From Maridesulfovibrio sp. (GTDB lineage Bacteria; Desulfobacterota; Desulfovibrionia; Desulfovibrionales; Desulfovibrionaceae): a stretch of DNA of 64,000 nucleotides. Positions within the stretch are counted from its first letter, which is position 1. Each line of letters begins with the position of its first letter. The stretch covers positions 1,414,001-1,478,000 of the forward strand of contig NZ_OY780933.1 in assembly GCF_963676065.1 (NCBI RefSeq). The letters are read 5' to 3'. The notes under the pieces were generated by a model that saw only the letters and a program-made list of their open reading frames with translations, was not told the origin of the DNA and did no database searches. The position numbers and the translations under genes are program-made. This document shows positions 1 to 8,050 of the stretch, in pieces.

Positions 1-1
1 C

Positions 2-1633
2 ATTGCCCGGCGTCTGGTGGGAGCAATGGGTGGAAATCTCTGGGTTGAAAGTTCTTTCGGTGAAGGGACTTCTTTTTATTTTTCCATTGAGCTTGGTGTC
101 AGCTCCGATTTATCCGTTGCGGCTGCCCGTCGGGAGATGATCTCTCCGGACCTTCGTGAATTTAAGATTCTTATTGTGGATGATAATGATTCTGCCCGTG
201 AAGTCATGCGTGAGATTCTTGAATCACTGGGCTTCAGGGTCACCGCTTTGGGTAGCGGTGAAGACACCCTCAATGAATTGGCTGAAACCGGTGGTGATCC
301 TTATCAGATGCTTATTATTGATTGGAATATGCCCGTAATGGACGGGATTGAGTTGACTTCACGTATTCGCAAGAATTCGGAAACAGCTGATATTCCTATA
401 ATATTAACGGCTGATTTCGGTCAGGATGTGACCCCGCTTAAAGCGGAAGCAGCCGGAGTGAACGCTTTTTTTCTAAAGCCCGTCAACCCTGCCATAATTT
501 CTGAAACTATAATGGATATTTTTGACTGTAAATGTGCAAATGATCCTGAACAGCTGGTTAATTCCTGCGACTGCGGTGAAATAAGGGGCAGACTTGCCGG
601 GGCGAGCGTACTGCTGGTGGAGGACAATGCCATTAACAGCAACGTCGCCCGTGAGCTTCTTGAGTGCGCGGGCATGATAGTCAAGACTGTGGTCAACGGT
701 CTTGAAGCGGTAGGGGAAACCAGGAAAAATCATTTCGATGCTGTTTTGATGGATGTACAGATGCCCATAATGGATGGACTGGAAGCAACCACTGAAATTC
801 GCAAGATTGAGAGCCTGGAGGACTTACCTATTATCGCCATGACCGCCCACGCCATGAGCGGGGACCGGGAAAAATGTATTGACGCGGGCATGAATGACTA
901 CGTTTCCAAACCGATTGATAGGAAACAGCTTTTCGATACCCTGACCCGCTGGATTACTCCGAATGGCAATAGAGAGTTGCAGGAGGTCCTCCCGGTGCAG
1001 AATAATCATGAGGATAAAGGTACTATTCCTGATTCCCTGCCGGGGATCGATATAAAATCAGCTTTGCAGCGCATGTTGGTAAGGCCGAAATTGCTGTGGG
1101 AAATGTTGAATGATTTTAAGGATGATTACTCTGACTCCGGAGAAATTCTACGAAAAATGATTGCTGACGGCGAGGATGAGGACGCCAAAAGGCTGGCCCA
1201 TACAATTAAAGGCGTAAGCGGTAATTTATCAATATTTTCTCTGCACAGGATATGTTCGGAACTGGAACAGGCCATAATAGATGAAGATTTTAATGCTGTG
1301 CAGTCCCTGCTGGATTCGTATGAAAAAGAGTTACGGACCGTTCTCGATTCCATCATTCTGTTACCGGAACTGGAATCCTCGCCTGAGCGAGCTGGGCCCT
1401 CGCCGGAAAATGAGGTCGCCGTTGAAGATTTATTAAAAGAACTCAGAGTCCTGCTGAGCAGGAATGATTTTGAATCTGAGAGCTTGTTTGAGAAAGTTGC
1501 TTTACGGCTTTCAGAAGCAAGGTTCAAGCCCGGTTTGGAAGCTCTAAAAAAGGCGATCGGAGGGTTTGATTTTGAAAGCGCCATAGTTGTGTTGGATGAT
1601 TTTGAAAAATTGTTCAATAATTCTAAAGGATAA
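2..1633 (+). CDS. Hybrid sensor histidine kinase, C-terminal part (5' end outside window)
   Basis: The reading frame is open to the window edge, so only the C-terminal ~543 residues are present. It begins in the last part of a histidine-kinase ATPase domain (AIARRLVGAMGG-like G2 region, here IARRLVGAMGG). Two receiver domains follow, about residues 52-170 and 200-320. Both have acidic pairs (VDD, VED) and a phospho-acceptor Asp (IIDWNMPVMDG, LMDVQMPIMDG). An HPt domain carries the phospho-His in AHTIKGVSGN. A helical tail of about 80 residues ends the protein. Phosphate would pass kinase-receiver-HPt and then to a separate receiver. The obvious partner is the diguanylate cyclase starting 4 bp downstream. 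The architecture of the tail matches the kinase at 8051-12610, so the two are paralogues. The sensor part cannot be seen. Confidence 0.9.
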   Translation: MARRLVGAMGGNLWVESSFGEGTSFYFSIELGVSSDLSVAAARREMISPDLREFKILIVDDNDSAREVMREILESLGFRVTALGSGEDTLNELAETGGDPYQMLIIDWNMPVMDGIELTSRIRKNSETADIPIILTADFGQDVTPLKAEAAGVNAFFLKPVNPAIISETIMDIFDCKCANDPEQLVNSCDCGEIRGRLAGASVLLVEDNAINSNVARELLECAGMIVKTVVNGLEAVGETRKNHFDAVLMDVQMPIMDGLEATTEIRKIESLEDLPIIAMTAHAMSGDREKCIDAGMNDYVSKPIDRKQLFDTLTRWITPNGNRELQEVLPVQNNHEDKGTIPDSLPGIDIKSALQRMLVRPKLLWEMLNDFKDDYSDSGEILRKMIADGEDEDAKRLAHTIKGVSGNLSIFSLHRICSELEQAIIDEDFNAVQSLLDSYEKELRTVLDSIILLPELESSPERAGPSPENEVAVEDLLKELRVLLSRNDFESESLFEKVALRLSEARFKPGLEALKKAIGGFDFESAIVVLDDFEKLFNNSKG

Positions 1634-1637
1634 AGAT

Positions 1638-2576
1638 ATGAGTATTGAGCATTTAAAAGATAAAATTCTGATCGTGGACGATGCCCCGACAAATATAAAA
1701 TTACTGGGCTCGGCGTTGAAAGATGATTACCGAGTGGCCGTTGCTTTGGACGGTCCCGGAGCTTTGGGGATAGTTGCATCCGACGATCCACCGGACCTGA
1801 TCCTTCTTGATATAGTTATGCCCGGAATGGACGGTTTTGAAGTCTGCCGGATACTGCATGAGAAAGAGGAGACCAGAGATATACCGGTTATATTTATAAG
1901 CTCCAGAAGTGAAGTAAAGGATGAAGCCGAGGGCCTGGAAATAGGGGCAGTTGATTACATTACGAAGCCGTTCAGCCTGCCTATCGTCAAGATGCGGGTT
2001 AAAACTCAGCTGGAACTCAAAAAGCAACGCGATCTGCTCATGGAGTTATCCCTGATTGACCCTTTGACCGGATTACCCAACCGCAGACAGCTTGAAAACC
2101 GTCTTGATGTAGAATGGCAGCGGGCTCGGAGGCATGGTAGTGCCCTGACTGCGATATTCATCGATATCGACAATTTTAAAGCCTACAATGACACAAATGG
2201 GCATGCCATGGGTGATAATTGTTTGCGACTGGTCGCACGGGAACTTGCCGGCAGCCTGAAGCGCGGCACTGATCTCGTAGTACGTTTCGGAGGTGAGGAA
2301 TTTCTCGTATTGCTTCCGGATACTGATATTGACGGTGGACTTTGTATTGCCGAGGAGTTGCGCTCCAATATTGAAAAATTGGGAATTTCGCACACCGCTA
2401 CCCAGTCACCGGTCGTAACGGTAAGCATCGGGGTGGCAAGCATGGTTCCGGAGAACGCCAACGGAGCCGACATGCTGATTGAGGCGGCGGATAAAGCACT
2501 GTATCTGGCCAAGGAAAATGGCCGTAACGGCATTGAATGTTGTACTGATTCTGTCTGTACGCTGAAAGAGAGTTGA
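1638..2576 (+). CDS. Response regulator with GGDEF domain (diguanylate cyclase)
   Basis: A receiver domain (residues ~10-125; VDDAPTN acidic pair, Asp in LLDIVMPGMDG, Lys in YITKPF) is joined to a GGDEF domain. The active-site motif GGEEF is intact and is preceded at the canonical distance by an RxxD inhibitory site (RGTD, five residues before GGEEF), so cyclic-di-GMP synthesis with product inhibition is expected. The start at 1638 is chosen because the conserved receiver begins just after it and AAAGGA lies 8 bp upstream. An upstream in-frame ATG at 1587 would run through the previous gene. The gene is 4 bp behind the hybrid kinase and probably its output partner. The same pair recurs at 8051-13536. 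Confidence 0.93.
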   Translation: MSIEHLKDKILIVDDAPTNIKLLGSALKDDYRVAVALDGPGALGIVASDDPPDLILLDIVMPGMDGFEVCRILHEKEETRDIPVIFISSRSEVKDEAEGLEIGAVDYITKPFSLPIVKMRVKTQLELKKQRDLLMELSLIDPLTGLPNRRQLENRLDVEWQRARRHGSALTAIFIDIDNFKAYNDTNGHAMGDNCLRLVARELAGSLKRGTDLVVRFGGEEFLVLLPDTDIDGGLCIAEELRSNIEKLGISHTATQSPVVTVSIGVASMVPENANGADMLIEAADKALYLAKENGRNGIECCTDSVCTLKES

Positions 2577-2641
2577 ATAACTATACGCTGGAACATACTT
2601 CCTAAACCATCCTACGCATGTGGACGATTTATTCAGCATAG

Positions 2642-2680
2642 AAGCCCGGTCCCGGTAATTCGGGGCCGGGCTTTAATAAT
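2642..2680 (+). terminator. Intrinsic terminator of the kinase-cyclase pair
   Basis: A 13-bp stem (AAGCCCGGTCCCG with CGGGGCCGGGCTT, one G-T pair) with a 6-nt loop is followed by TTTAATAAT. It sits 65 bp after the diguanylate cyclase stop. Confidence 0.7.
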
Positions 2681-3067
2681 GCACGCCATAGCCGTAATCC
2701 TGAACGAGATTGTTCAGGTAAGAATCCATTAACTCTGTAATAACTTTCAGCTTAAGTCATCGTATGCCGCCAGAGTTGAACGGCCTCCTCCCGGCGAAAC
2801 GGTCATTTTCAGACATGTTTCGCCCGGAAATTTCAATTTTATGTTTATTTCTTTTAGTCTTGATACCTACCTCCGTTCGCCTTTTCCGTGCATTGATAAT
2901 GCCCCTTTCAGCGGTGTTTCAGATCGTATGCGGTAGAATCTTCCAGAGTGTTTTCACCGAAGTACTGCACTTCGGTGAAATGTTAGATGCTTTCCAGGTC
3001 CCTTCCGGGTGGTGGTATTCACCCGGAAGGAGGTCCTGAGTGAGGTCCTTGTATTGCTTTTACTGAG
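2681..3067. other. Intergenic stretch with two tandem inverted repeats
   Basis: No convincing gene is seen here. Two perfect inverted repeats lie near the agcS end: TTTCACCGAAGT/ACTTCGGTGAAA (2952-2963 and 2969-2980) and CCTTCCGGGTG/CACCCGGAAGG (3001-3011 and 3020-3030). Read on the minus strand they lie just beyond the agcS stop and may act in termination or mRNA 3'-end protection. Neither has a clear T tract. Confidence 0.5.
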
Positions 3068-4462
3068 TTACTTTTTAGTCTCAGTGGCAGCGGAGGGATC
3101 TATTTGTTCGGATTTCTTATCCTGCTTCTCAAAGTATTTTTTTGTTTCAGAAACAATAACCGGAGTAAGCAGCAGCAGACCGATAAGGTTAGGGATAGCC
3201 ATCAATCCGTTAAGGGTATCGGATATGTTCCAGACCAGACTCAGCTTGGCTACGGCTCCAATACCGACGAATAAGATGAAAGCAAGGCGGTAAGGCAGCA
3301 CTGCCTTGACCCCGAGCAGGTATTCGATGGATTTTTCTCCGTAGTAGCTCCAGCCGAGGATGGTGGAGTAGGCGAAAAGAATCAGGCCGATGGTAACAAC
3401 ATGTTCACCGCCGGAAAAACCAGCTCCAAAGCCCATTGTGGTCAATTCCGCACCGGTAGCTCCACTGGACCATACTCCGGTAAGGATAAGTACCAGACCT
3501 GTCATGGTACAGACAATCAGGGTATCGATGAAGGTCTGAGTCATGGAAACCAGAGCCTGTGTTACAGGCTGCTTTGTCTGGGCTGCGGCAGCAGCGATAG
3601 GGGCGCTTCCGAGACCGGATTCATTGGAGAAGATACCGCGGGCAACACCCATGCGAATGGCCAGCATGATGGTTGCACCTGCGAATCCGCCGACGGCTGC
3701 GGTGGGATTGAATGCCTGCTCGATGATGAGGCCGAGAGCAGCGGGAACTTCAGTGATATTAAGTATAATGATGTAAGAGGCGCCGATCATGTAGAATATG
3801 ATCATGATGGGTACAAAGAATCCGGTAACCTGACCGATCTTTTTAATACCGCCAAGGATAACCGCTGCGGTACAGACCATGAGAATTGCGCCGGTGATGA
3901 ATGGGGAGATGTTGTAAGTTGCATGCACTGCGTCGGCTACGGAGTTTGACTGTACCATGTTACCGATACCGAAGGCGGCGATGGAGGCACAGACGGCGAA
4001 GATGCTGCCCAGCCAAGGCATTTTAAGGCCGCGGGAGATGTAATACATGGGCCCGCCGCTCATTTCTCCGTTCTCGTCAACGATGCGGTATTTTACTGCC
4101 AGAACGGCTTCCGCATATTTGGTGGCCATACCTACGAGTCCTGTGACCCACATCCAGAAAAGTGCGCCTGGACCACCTACTGCGATGGCTGTGGCCACAC
4201 CGGCAATGTTACCGGTTCCGACTGTTGCGGAAAGGGCGGTCATCAGGGCCTGAAAGTGTGTGATGTCGCCGGGTTCGTCTGTGTCTTCCTTGCGCTTGAT
4301 CAGGGCAAGGTATAAGGCGTACCACAGTTTTCTGAACTGCAATCCGCGTAGAGAGAAAGTTAACCATATTCCGGTTCCGACGAGCAGAACCAACATTGGG
4401 GGGCCCCAAGCAAAGGCACCGATTTTTCCAACAATTCCGTCCAGTAAAGTCAAAAATTCCAT
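3068..4462 (-). CDS. agcS: Alanine/glycine:cation symporter (AGCS family)
   Basis: A 464-residue, highly hydrophobic protein with about ten membrane segments and the family hallmarks [13 protein letters not shown] and [13 protein letters not shown] near the N-terminal third. AGCS proteins import alanine or glycine with Na+. The start at 4462 has AAGGGGA 6 bp upstream. The gene lies downstream of ald in the same direction with a 246-bp gap that contains a strong hairpin, so it may be cotranscribed with attenuation or have its own promoter. The pairing with alanine dehydrogenase supports use of alanine as carbon, nitrogen or energy source. Confidence 0.93.
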   Translation of the reverse strand: MEFLTLLDGIVGKIGAFAWGPPMLVLLVGTGIWLTFSLRGLQFRKLWYALYLALIKRKEDTDEPGDITHFQALMTALSATVGTGNIAGVATAIAVGGPGALFWMWVTGLVGMATKYAEAVLAVKYRIVDENGEMSGGPMYYISRGLKMPWLGSIFAVCASIAAFGIGNMVQSNSVADAVHATYNISPFITGAILMVCTAAVILGGIKKIGQVTGFFVPIMIIFYMIGASYIIILNITEVPAALGLIIEQAFNPTAAVGGFAGATIMLAIRMGVARGIFSNESGLGSAPIAAAAAQTKQPVTQALVSMTQTFIDTLIVCTMTGLVLILTGVWSSGATGAELTTMGFGAGFSGGEHVVTIGLILFAYSTILGWSYYGEKSIEYLLGVKAVLPYRLAFILFVGIGAVAKLSLVWNISDTLNGLMAIPNLIGLLLLTPVIVSETKKYFEKQDKKSEQIDPSAATETKK

Positions 4463-4582
4463 ATTATCCCCTTGTCAGTTTAACAGGTTACTCCCAGACT
4501 GCCGAAAAAAACTCCAGCTGTGGTGCGTAAGTTACCGGTGAGCAGACCGATAGCCCTTACCTGTGGGGTTCTAGGAAAACCC

Positions 4583-4616
4583 TTAAGTTTGCGCAGATTG
4601 AGCTGCGCAAACTTAA
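4583..4616 (-). terminator. Intercistronic hairpin between ald and agcS
   Basis: A perfect 14-bp stem (TTAAGTTTGCGCAG with CTGCGCAAACTTAA, loop ATTGAG) lies about 100 bp after the ald stop. On the minus strand it is followed by GGGTTTTCC, a weak T tract, so partial termination or processing is as likely as full termination. Confidence 0.55.
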
Positions 4617-4708
4617 AGGCTCTTATGTTTGTTTTTATTTCATTCTTTGGCAGTCTTCCTGATTTAGCAAATAGTCTTATTCGTCACCATCTTATGCAGA
4701 ATTCTTAA

Positions 4709-5821
4709 TTACAGAATGTCGTCTACGGGAGTGAACTCAAGGTCGAACGCTTCTGCAACGCCTTTGTAGGTTACCTTGCCGCCAACCATATTCAGGCCGG
4801 TTTTGATGGCGTGGCTTTCCTGAGCTGCTTTTTTCCAGCCTTTGTTGGCTATCTGGAGAGCGTAGGGAAGGGTAGCATTGGTGAGAGCCATGGTGGAAGT
4901 CATGGGTACAGCACCGGGCATGTTGGCTACGCAGTAGTGGATTACGCCGTCGATTTCAAAGACGGGATCGCCGTGTGTGGTTGCTTTTGAAGTTTCAAAA
5001 CAACCGCCCTGGTCGATGGCAACGTCGACGATTACGGAACCGTCTTTCATGGACTTGAGCATTTCGCGGGTAACCAGCTTGGGAGCTTTGGCACCGGCAA
5101 CAAGAACCGCACCGATAACAACGTCTGCTTCAAGAATCAGTTCACGCAGAAGCGCGGGAGAGCTCATCATGGGGAAACAATTCTTAGGCATGATTTCTGA
5201 GAGGTAGCGGAGTCTTTCGAGGTTCATATCGAGCAGATAAACCTTTGCGCCCAGACCGCATGCCATCTGCGCTGCGTTGGTTCCGACCACACCGCCGCCG
5301 ATTACGACAACGTTTGCGGGAGCAACACCGGTAACTCCGCCCATAAGCATACCGCGTCCACCGTAGTAGCGTTCGAGATATTTTGCACCTTCCTGAATGG
5401 ACATGCGTCCGGCAACTTCACTCATGGGAGTAAGCAGGGGCAGATCGCCGCGGCAGCCTTCAACAGTTTCGTACGCGATAGCGACGGATTTGTTTTTGAT
5501 GAATGCGCGGGTCAGGGGCTCATCAGGAGCGAAGTGAAAATAAGTGAAAACGATCTGTCCTTCACGGACCATATCGTACTCAGAAGCCTGAGGTTCTTTA
5601 ACATGCATGACCATTTCACATTCAGCGTAGATTTCTGCCGGGGTGTCGATGATCTTTGCACCGGCTGCAACGTAGTCTTCATCACTGAAGCCGCTGCCGA
5701 TACCGGCTGATTTCTCAACCCATAGCTCATGACCGTTAGCGATCATGACTTCAACACCGGAAGGTGTCATGGAAACTCTGTTTTCCTCAGATTTAATTTC
5801 TTTCAAGATACCAACTTTCAT
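4709..5821 (-). CDS. ald: Alanine dehydrogenase
   Basis: A 370-residue protein, the usual length, which begins [16 protein letters not shown] as in bacterial alanine dehydrogenases. It contains the nucleotide-binding stretch [21 protein letters not shown] (in part residues ~168-188) and the conserved VKEPQ and [13 protein letters not shown] segments. It catalyses reversible NAD-dependent conversion of L-alanine to pyruvate and ammonia in the cytoplasm. The ATG at 5821 is chosen over the in-frame TTG at 5827 because AGGAG lies 8 bp before the ATG. Expression is probably driven by the sigma-54 promoter at 5913-5930 and the activator encoded upstream. Confidence 0.96.
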   Translation of the reverse strand: MKVGILKEIKSEENRVSMTPSGVEVMIANGHELWVEKSAGIGSGFSDEDYVAAGAKIIDTPAEIYAECEMVMHVKEPQASEYDMVREGQIVFTYFHFAPDEPLTRAFIKNKSVAIAYETVEGCRGDLPLLTPMSEVAGRMSIQEGAKYLERYYGGRGMLMGGVTGVAPANVVVIGGGVVGTNAAQMACGLGAKVYLLDMNLERLRYLSEIMPKNCFPMMSSPALLRELILEADVVIGAVLVAGAKAPKLVTREMLKSMKDGSVIVDVAIDQGGCFETSKATTHGDPVFEIDGVIHYCVANMPGAVPMTSTMALTNATLPYALQIANKGWKKAAQESHAIKTGLNMVGGKVTYKGVAEAFDLEFTPVDDIL

Positions 5822-5849
5822 TTCCAACTCTCCTGATTTATTTGTTTAT

Positions 5850-5896
5850 GTCCCGCAATCACGACGGGACGCTGTTGAAAAAGAGTCTGAACTCTT
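5850..5896 (-). other. Two stem-loops in the ald leader
   Basis: GTCCCG-N9-CGGGAC (5850-5870) and AAGAGT-CTGA-ACTCTT (5881-5896) fall between the predicted transcription start and the ald start codon. No T tract follows, so a role in mRNA stability or translation is possible. I recognise no riboswitch class. Confidence 0.45.
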
Positions 5897-5912
5897 GGTT
5901 GGTTTCTCTTAT

Positions 5913-5930
5913 CGCAATCAATATGCCAAA
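5913..5930 (-). promoter_or_regulatory. Sigma-54 (-24/-12) promoter of ald
   Basis: The minus strand reads TTTGGCATATTGATTGCG. GG and GC are separated by exactly 10 nt, and TTGGCAT-N5-TTGC is close to the consensus TGGCAC-N5-TTGC. The expected start lies near 5902, giving a leader of about 80 nt to the ald ATG. The adjacent gene encodes a GAFTGA-containing sigma-54 activator. Confidence 0.7.
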
Positions 5931-6067
5931 ATAATGCGTAGCGAGTAGTTTTGGTGGATTTTAAGTTTTTAAAGTCATAAAATCAGATATTTAAGAGCGC
6001 AAATAAAAGTTTGTGCCATTATTCACGAAAAGATTCGTCAAATGACTCCAATTCTCAATGTTTTGAT

Positions 6068-6085
6068 TGGAAGTATAAGTTGCCA
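6068..6085. promoter_or_regulatory. Putative enhancer site 1 of ald (imperfect)
   Basis: TGGAA-N8-TGCCA, the same 18-bp architecture as sites 2 and 3 with two substitutions. It is centred about 174 bp upstream of the predicted ald start, a normal distance for a sigma-54 activator. Confidence 0.5.
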
Positions 6086-6137
6086 ATAAAAGACATGTGC
6101 TTGCATTAACTCATTGAAATAATACTTAATATTGTAA

Positions 6138-6155
6138 TGGTATTAAAAGTTACCA
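6138..6155. promoter_or_regulatory. Putative enhancer site 2 of ald
   Basis: TGGTA-N8-TACCA, an exact palindrome 70 bp from site 1. The flanking sequence also repeats: AAGTTACCA followed by GTGCTTG here, AAGTTGCCA followed by GTGCTTG at site 1. Confidence 0.6.
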
Positions 6156-6211
6156 TAAAATAGCTAGTGCTTGGTCTTTTTAAGTTTATCCAGCAACAAA
6201 GGGGAAAATAG

Positions 6212-6229
6212 TGGTAACTTTATATACCA
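6212..6229. promoter_or_regulatory. Putative enhancer site 3 of ald
   Basis: TGGTA-N8-TACCA, identical half-sites and spacing to site 2, 74 bp away, and 19 bp beyond the stop codon of the activator gene. Confidence 0.6.
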
Positions 6230-6248
6230 TCTGTAGTTGAGGTGGCGT

Positions 6249-7871
6249 TTATTTAACGTTGGTAGCCATCGTCCACGGACGACCTTTATCTGAACTGCGC
6301 AGTTGATGTTTTTCAATCTTTTTGAGCAGGGCAGTATGCGAAAGGTTCAGTTTCTTGGCTGCCTTGCGAATACTGGAGGTGGAGTTCAACGCTTCAAGCA
6401 GGAGTTTAATTTCATATCGTCCGATCAGCTCTTTTAGTGAGTTGCCGTTGTGTACTGCAGTGGGAAGTGCTTTGCATGGCTGACCGCAGCTGGATTGCTG
6501 GGAGTTAAGGTGGATGGAGGACGCGGATATTTCATTGGAGTTGCTGAAAATAGATGCCCGTTCAATCACGTTCTGCAGTTCACGGACATTACCGGGCCAG
6601 TTGTAGCTAAGCAGTTTTTCCTGCCCTTCCGCGCTGATGGTCTGCTCTTTTTTCTCCAGCTTGCGGTTAAAGCGATTCAGAAAAGTTCCAGCCATAAGGG
6701 TTATGTCGGATCCCCTTTCGCGCAGGGGCGGGATCTGAATGTTGAGCACGTTTATGCGGTAAAAAAGGTCTTCGCGAAAATCACCGGAGGCGACCATGTC
6801 ATTCAGGTTTTTATTGGTAGCGGTTATAACTCTGGCATTGACCGGAATTTCTTCAACTCCGCCGATACGGCGCACACATCCTTCCTGAAGTACGCGCAGG
6901 ATTTTGGCTTGCGGGCCGGGCGGCATATCACCTATTTCGTCAAGAAAAATGGTGCCGTTTTGGGCTGCTTCAAAGAGTCCGGGTTTTCCTTTTTTCTTTG
7001 CCCCGGTGAAAGCTCCGTCAACGTATCCGAAAAGTTCACTCTCGATGAGTTGTTCCGGTAGGGCAGCACAGTTGATGGGAATGAACGGGCCGGTCCTGCC
7101 GCTTTCAAAATGGATGGCACGTGCGAAAAGTTCTTTACCCGTTCCGCTTTCCCCGGTGATGGAGACAATGGTATCAAGTTCGGCGATGCGCTTGGCAAAT
7201 GTTATCAGGTTTTGTATCGCCGGGCTTTCACCGATGAAATCATCGAACTTAAAATCGATAGGAGTCATGACCGCATCGACCATGGCCTTTACTTCCTGAA
7301 GGTCTTTCATGAGCAGGACAGCACCGACAAAACCACCCTGTGAATTGTGGATTGGTTTTGCTGAACCGTAAAAATCCACCCGGCCTGTGCTCGTTACCGC
7401 TGATTTACGCCTGTTGACAGGGATCCTTTTCTGCATGCATTCCATGAGCAGATTGTCTTTCGGGGTGATTTCACCGACATAAGTATTAACAAGACTTTCG
7501 TAGGGGGTGTTCAGGATGTGGCAGGCAACACTGTTGGCGGTGTTTATGATGCCTTTGGAATTGACTGAAACTATGCCTTCACTCATACCGTCGAAGAGAA
7601 TTCTGAACCACTTTTCTCTCTTCTCTTGCGGTAAGCGCTTGAGTTCTTTTTGCTTTTCAATGCCGGGCAGGGTTGAGAAAAGTTCCAGAATTTCTTCGGT
7701 ATCCAGTGAATGTCCACCTTCTATTTCCAGAGAAATCTGGGCGAAACCGTCTTTTTGCTCCACCTCCATGCTGATGATATTCAGCTCGTGCTCCAGCATT
7801 AGTCTGGTGATGTCGAAGACAATTCCGATACGGTCTTTAAAAAGAAGTTTGTACTTTTTGTTTTCAGCCAT
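6249..7871 (-). CDS. TyrR-like sigma-54-dependent activator with ACT and PAS domains
   Basis: A 540-residue protein. Residues 1-75 form an ACT-type amino-acid-binding domain (YKLLFKDRIGIVFDITRLML). Residues ~85-195 are a PAS domain. Residues ~210-440 are the AAA+ domain, with Walker A GESGTGKE (240-247), an intact GAFTGA loop (286-291) and FLDEIGDMP. The C-terminus is a Fis/TyrR-type helix-turn-helix (SIRKAAKKLNLSHTALLKKI). GAFTGA shows it can activate sigma-54 polymerase. The overall plan is that of TyrR, but here the neighbour and likely target is ald, so alanine or a related amino acid is the probable effector. It is transcribed toward ald and probably binds the TGGTA-N8-TACCA sites that follow it. 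Confidence 0.92.
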   Translation of the reverse strand: MAENKKYKLLFKDRIGIVFDITRLMLEHELNIISMEVEQKDGFAQISLEIEGGHSLDTEEILELFSTLPGIEKQKELKRLPQEKREKWFRILFDGMSEGIVSVNSKGIINTANSVACHILNTPYESLVNTYVGEITPKDNLLMECMQKRIPVNRRKSAVTSTGRVDFYGSAKPIHNSQGGFVGAVLLMKDLQEVKAMVDAVMTPIDFKFDDFIGESPAIQNLITFAKRIAELDTIVSITGESGTGKELFARAIHFESGRTGPFIPINCAALPEQLIESELFGYVDGAFTGAKKKGKPGLFEAAQNGTIFLDEIGDMPPGPQAKILRVLQEGCVRRIGGVEEIPVNARVITATNKNLNDMVASGDFREDLFYRINVLNIQIPPLRERGSDITLMAGTFLNRFNRKLEKKEQTISAEGQEKLLSYNWPGNVRELQNVIERASIFSNSNEISASSIHLNSQQSSCGQPCKALPTAVHNGNSLKELIGRYEIKLLLEALNSTSSIRKAAKKLNLSHTALLKKIEKHQLRSSDKGRPWTMATNVK

Positions 7872-8050
7872 ATGTCACCCTTTTTGTTTGTGGCGAACGT
7901 ATACACTTACCGCTGTAAAATAAAGTTATTTGTGGAAACTTTTTGAACCACGGAGTAACAAAGCTCAAACGATTCATCAGCTTGTCCATTACCTGTGTAG
8001 ATGGTATTCTTAGCCACCTCTTGCAACCTGTATGATTATATGAGAAATCA

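Noticed and set aside
2764..3293. Plus-strand open frames between the diguanylate cyclase and agcS
   Set aside because: They overlap the strong inverted repeats or the agcS coding sequence and lack ribosome sites or conserved features.
5997..6018. TGGCAC...TTTGC on the minus strand as a sigma-54 promoter for ald
   Set aside because: GG and GC are 15 nt apart instead of 10; the element at 5913-5930 has the correct spacing and lies nearer to ald.
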